NCBI GenBank assembly: GCA_030054095.1
Contig: JASGCO010000012.1
Location: 1-64,000 of the forward strand
Direction of reading: 5' to 3'
DNA: 64,000 nt
From: Sediminibacterium sp.
Lineage (GTDB): Bacteria > Bacteroidota > Bacteroidia > B-17B0 > Aurantibacillaceae
Shown here: positions 61,896-64,000 of the stretch, in pieces
How the letters are laid out: each line of letters opens with the position of its first letter
How positions within the stretch are numbered: position 1 is the first letter of the stretch
The notes under the pieces: generated by a model
Told to the model about the DNA's origin: nothing
The model's input: only the letters and a program-made list of their open reading frames with translations
Database searches by the model: none
Made by a program: the position numbers and the translations under genes

Positions 61896-64000
61896 CGTCA
61901 ATTAAAACACTACCTGAGCCTGCCGGGAAAATGAGTTCCACTTTACTAATGGCTGTTAAATTTGCACCAATCGTAAAATTGCTGATTGGGATGCGGAGGG
62001 TGGTAAAGAACGTTTTAGTTAATGCAGGTTGTCTTAAATGAGGTGGTGGTACGAGCCCATTTAATGTTGTTATCGATGTTGTATTCGTGGTATCAATTAA
62101 TTTAATATTAGTTTGGCTTAAATCAGGGTAAGTTGCCAATCCAAAATCGACAACGTGTCCTATTCGTAAGCTAAAAAAATCATAGGCAGTAATATCTTTA
62201 TTAGCTACATCAAAGGTTAACACCTTCCCGCTCGACCAATTTACCATAATGACTTTGGTATCGTGTGGAGTATGATCATTCAGTTCTATAGCATCGCCAT
62301 GTTGCAAATTACCGGCTACTGTAACTGCTGTGCCATCATACATAACTGAGGCTGATGAAGCTTGAAAATCCAGAATTAATTTGTTTGCTGGCACGAGAGG
62401 ACTTTCCATATCTTTAAATTGTGGATAGATTGCGGTGTGATGGGTTGATGGAGGAATGTAAGTTCCATGAAATAATTGCCGCCATTGAGGTTCTCCTTTT
62501 ATATGCAAACGCATAAAAGCATTCATATAGGCGAGCACTATGTTTTTTTGATTAACTTCATGCAAAAGATTACCAACAAAGGCCGTGTACTTTTGTAAAT
62601 AATCAAAATTGTTAGTGATAAAACCATTATGCGTTGCACCGTAAACAAACGACATTGCCTTTTCTTTAGTGTTAGTCGTCCTATCATAGATTGAAAAACC
62701 GCAGGTTCTATTACTTCTGGATCCAAAAGCACCATCAGGATTAGGTCTCCCCTCTACATCACCTTCCATAGAACCGTATAAAACATAGTATGGTATATCT
62801 CTTTGAATGCTTTCTGATTGGTCAAATGAAAAGTCAGTAGGCGCTAGAGAAATAACTGCCTTAACATCAAATAAATCATCAGGAACATATTTCCACTTAT
62901 CTACACTGGTTCTGGGATCGCTAGCGGGAACAGTTGTAATATTAACTCTTGGTATATTGGCGGCAATACCAATATCACTAGCGCAACGAACTACCGCTTC
63001 GGCTCCGCGACTATGACCTATCAGACCTACTTTATTATCTAACTTACTGCTCCAACCTTTATCGAACATAAATTTGCGAAGTATTTGTAGGTGTGGATAA
63101 ACCATATTCGATCTTCCTAAGAAAAATAAATCATGTCTTCCGATATCAAAATTAAAAGTAATATCAAGACTTCTGTTCATTACTTCAACATTTATAACAA
63201 CTCTTGTGCCATTAGAACCGAGAGAATTAGTAGTACTCGAAATAATTTTGATCATGTAATACTTTCCCCCAATAATGCTGCCTAAATATTTATTGATACT
63301 TGCACTTGGGAAATTGATTTGAACCTGAGTAATATCACTGGCAGCGTTAATAGCTGACTGAACATCTATTTCTGATATTAAAGCCCAATCTGCCGCTGTT
63401 AAATTTACTAACTTTGTTCCTGCTTTTTTTAATACGGCTTTAAAACTACCGGGAGGTGATTCTATATTGCTATTCCAAGTAAGACCGAACTTACTGAGTC
63501 CTACACCAGGACGAGATCCTCTTCTCTCCCAAACCGTGGGAGCAGGAGTAGCGTAAAATTCAAAATCTATGCCATTCTTCCACCCTAGTTTATCATCCGA
63601 CGTATAAGTAAACGTATAGTGATCTACGCCTAAAATAGTAGTAGTACTTTGAACTCCCCTTAACACCATTAGCTTTTGAAAGGTAGCCGGATTCGTATCA
63701 TCAGTTCCAAATGCGTACTTTGCATCATCCAAAAAAAAGAAAAAATAGTTGAGATTTGTATAAGGAGAAACAATGTTATATGTTCTTCCACCTCCAATTG
63801 GTATTGGAAAGCTGTCGCCTCTGTTACCAGAGAAGACTTTACTTCTAGCTATTAAGCAACTAATACTTGATACAATAAATCCGTTTTTTGCTAGATGACC
63901 TGCTAACTGACGGTAATCACTATAACGACCACCATTCGCATGGTTAATGATGATGACTGGAAAAATACCTGTGCCGGCAATTACGTCGCTTCCCGATCTA
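61876..64000 (-). CDS. Large secreted-type alpha/beta hydrolase, 5' end beyond the window
   Basis: The frame is open from the stop at 61876 to the right edge, about 707 visible residues; the start is outside. The visible N-terminal part reads GTGIFPVIIINHANGGRYSDYRQLAGHLAKNGF, the oxyanion-hole region of a dienelactone/PAF-acetylhydrolase-like fold. The nucleophile motif is KVGLIGHSRGAEAVVRCA (GHSRG), the acid lies in YVLYGSMEGDVEGR and the His in VYGATHNGF. An insertion of ~190 residues lies between the oxyanion region and the nucleophile. The last ~90 residues look like a jelly-roll binding domain (SGSVLIDDVEFTN). It likely acts on polyester, lipid or carbohydrate ester outside the cytoplasm. 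It heads the visible operon with the WG lipoprotein and the giant proteins. Confidence 0.8.
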   Translation of the reverse strand, partial: RSGSDVIAGTGIFPVIIINHANGGRYSDYRQLAGHLAKNGFIVSSISCLIARSKVFSGNRGDSFPIPIGGGRTYNIVSPYTNLNYFFFFLDDAKYAFGTDDTNPATFQKLMVLRGVQSTTTILGVDHYTFTYTSDDKLGWKNGIDFEFYATPAPTVWERRGSRPGVGLSKFGLTWNSNIESPPGSFKAVLKKAGTKLVNLTAADWALISEIDVQSAINAASDITQVQINFPSASINKYLGSIIGGKYYMIKIISSTTNSLGSNGTRVVINVEVMNRSLDITFNFDIGRHDLFFLGRSNMVYPHLQILRKFMFDKGWSSKLDNKVGLIGHSRGAEAVVRCASDIGIAANIPRVNITTVPASDPRTSVDKWKYVPDDLFDVKAVISLAPTDFSFDQSESIQRDIPYYVLYGSMEGDVEGRPNPDGAFGSRSNRTCGFSIYDRTTNTKEKAMSFVYGATHNGFITNNFDYLQKYTAFVGNLLHEVNQKNIVLAYMNAFMRLHIKGEPQWRQLFHGTYIPPSTHHTAIYPQFKDMESPLVPANKLILDFQASSASVMYDGTAVTVAGNLQHGDAIELNDHTPHDTKVIMVNWSSGKVLTFDVANKDITAYDFFSLRIGHVVDFGLATYPDLSQTNIKLIDTTNTTSITTLNGLVPPPHLRQPALTKTFFTTLRIPISNFTIGANLTAISKVELIFPAGSGSVLIDDVEFTN

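Noticed and set aside
63731..63745. A8GA6 tract as a phase-variable frameshift site in the hydrolase gene
   Set aside because: The frame is open across the tract to the right edge of the window and both sides encode parts of one hydrolase fold, so no shift is needed. Slippage there cannot be excluded but is not indicated.
1..64000. tRNA, rRNA, CRISPR arrays, insertion sequences or prophage
   Set aside because: I looked in the gaps between genes on both strands and found no tRNA-like cloverleaf, repeat-spacer array, transposase or phage structural gene.

Overview
The window looks like chromosomal DNA of a free-living or host-associated member of the Bacteroidota (Flavobacteriia/Sphingobacteriia-like). 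The evidence is a PorP/SprF protein, an OmpA/PD40 protein of PorE type, T9SS type A and type B C-terminal sorting domains, TAnnTTTG promoter -7 elements (several with a TTTG -33 element about 19 bp upstream), a DNA topoisomerase I with a Lys/Ala-rich tail, and the order miaB - sigma54 activator - lptE - TPR protein - secG. I see no rRNA, tRNA, CRISPR array or insertion sequence.

Layout. 1-706: 3' part of a TolC-type outer-membrane efflux gene whose first ~56 bases look inverted. 828-2663: an Ntn-hydrolase, an attC-like palindromic repeat and a META-domain protein. 2700-7195 (minus): a flavoprotein, an MFS transporter and an RloB/RloA (AbiL/PARIS/OLD-like) TOPRIM + ATPase defence pair. 6768-8995: a perfect 1,111-bp direct tandem duplication that doubles rpsU and leaves truncated copies of rloA and the topA 3' end. 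8729-11191: topA. 11354-18191: miaB, sigma54 activator, TPR-SpoIIE phosphatase, lptE, TPR protein, secG. 18265-22633: a phosphate uptake region (porin plus two PiT transporters), each promoter carrying 11-bp-phased TTAAC-type repeats. 22664-24921: membrane protein and NarL-type regulator. 24975-33646: rnz and a T9SS cluster. 33776-36898: two Crp/Fnr regulator + small membrane protein pairs, one with a perfect TTGAT-N4-ATCAA box. 37168-42205: Wzm/Wzt ABC exporter and glycosyltransferases. 42534-45026: an alpha/beta hydrolase followed by three small unknown cytosolic proteins. 45084-47319: a truncated HPP gene, an M28 peptidase and a sorting-domain gene broken by a 61-bp inverted repeat. 47410-64000 (minus): a five-gene run with two giant unknown proteins (2,379 and 1,663 aa), a 126-aa protein, a WG-repeat lipoprotein and a large alpha/beta hydrolase that runs off the right edge.

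How the parts fit. The phosphate porin and the two PiT permeases plausibly form a regulated uptake route across both membranes. The type B sorted beta-helix protein, PorP/SprF and the PorE-like protein form a self-contained T9SS secretion and anchoring unit. RloA and RloB are a likely anti-phage module next to housekeeping genes. The giant-protein operon is the part I could not assign to any known system and is the best candidate for something undescribed. Four structural oddities (inverted left edge, tandem duplication, 61-bp snap-back repeat, truncated HPP gene) could be real rearrangements or assembly/amplification chimeras; read-level evidence would decide.
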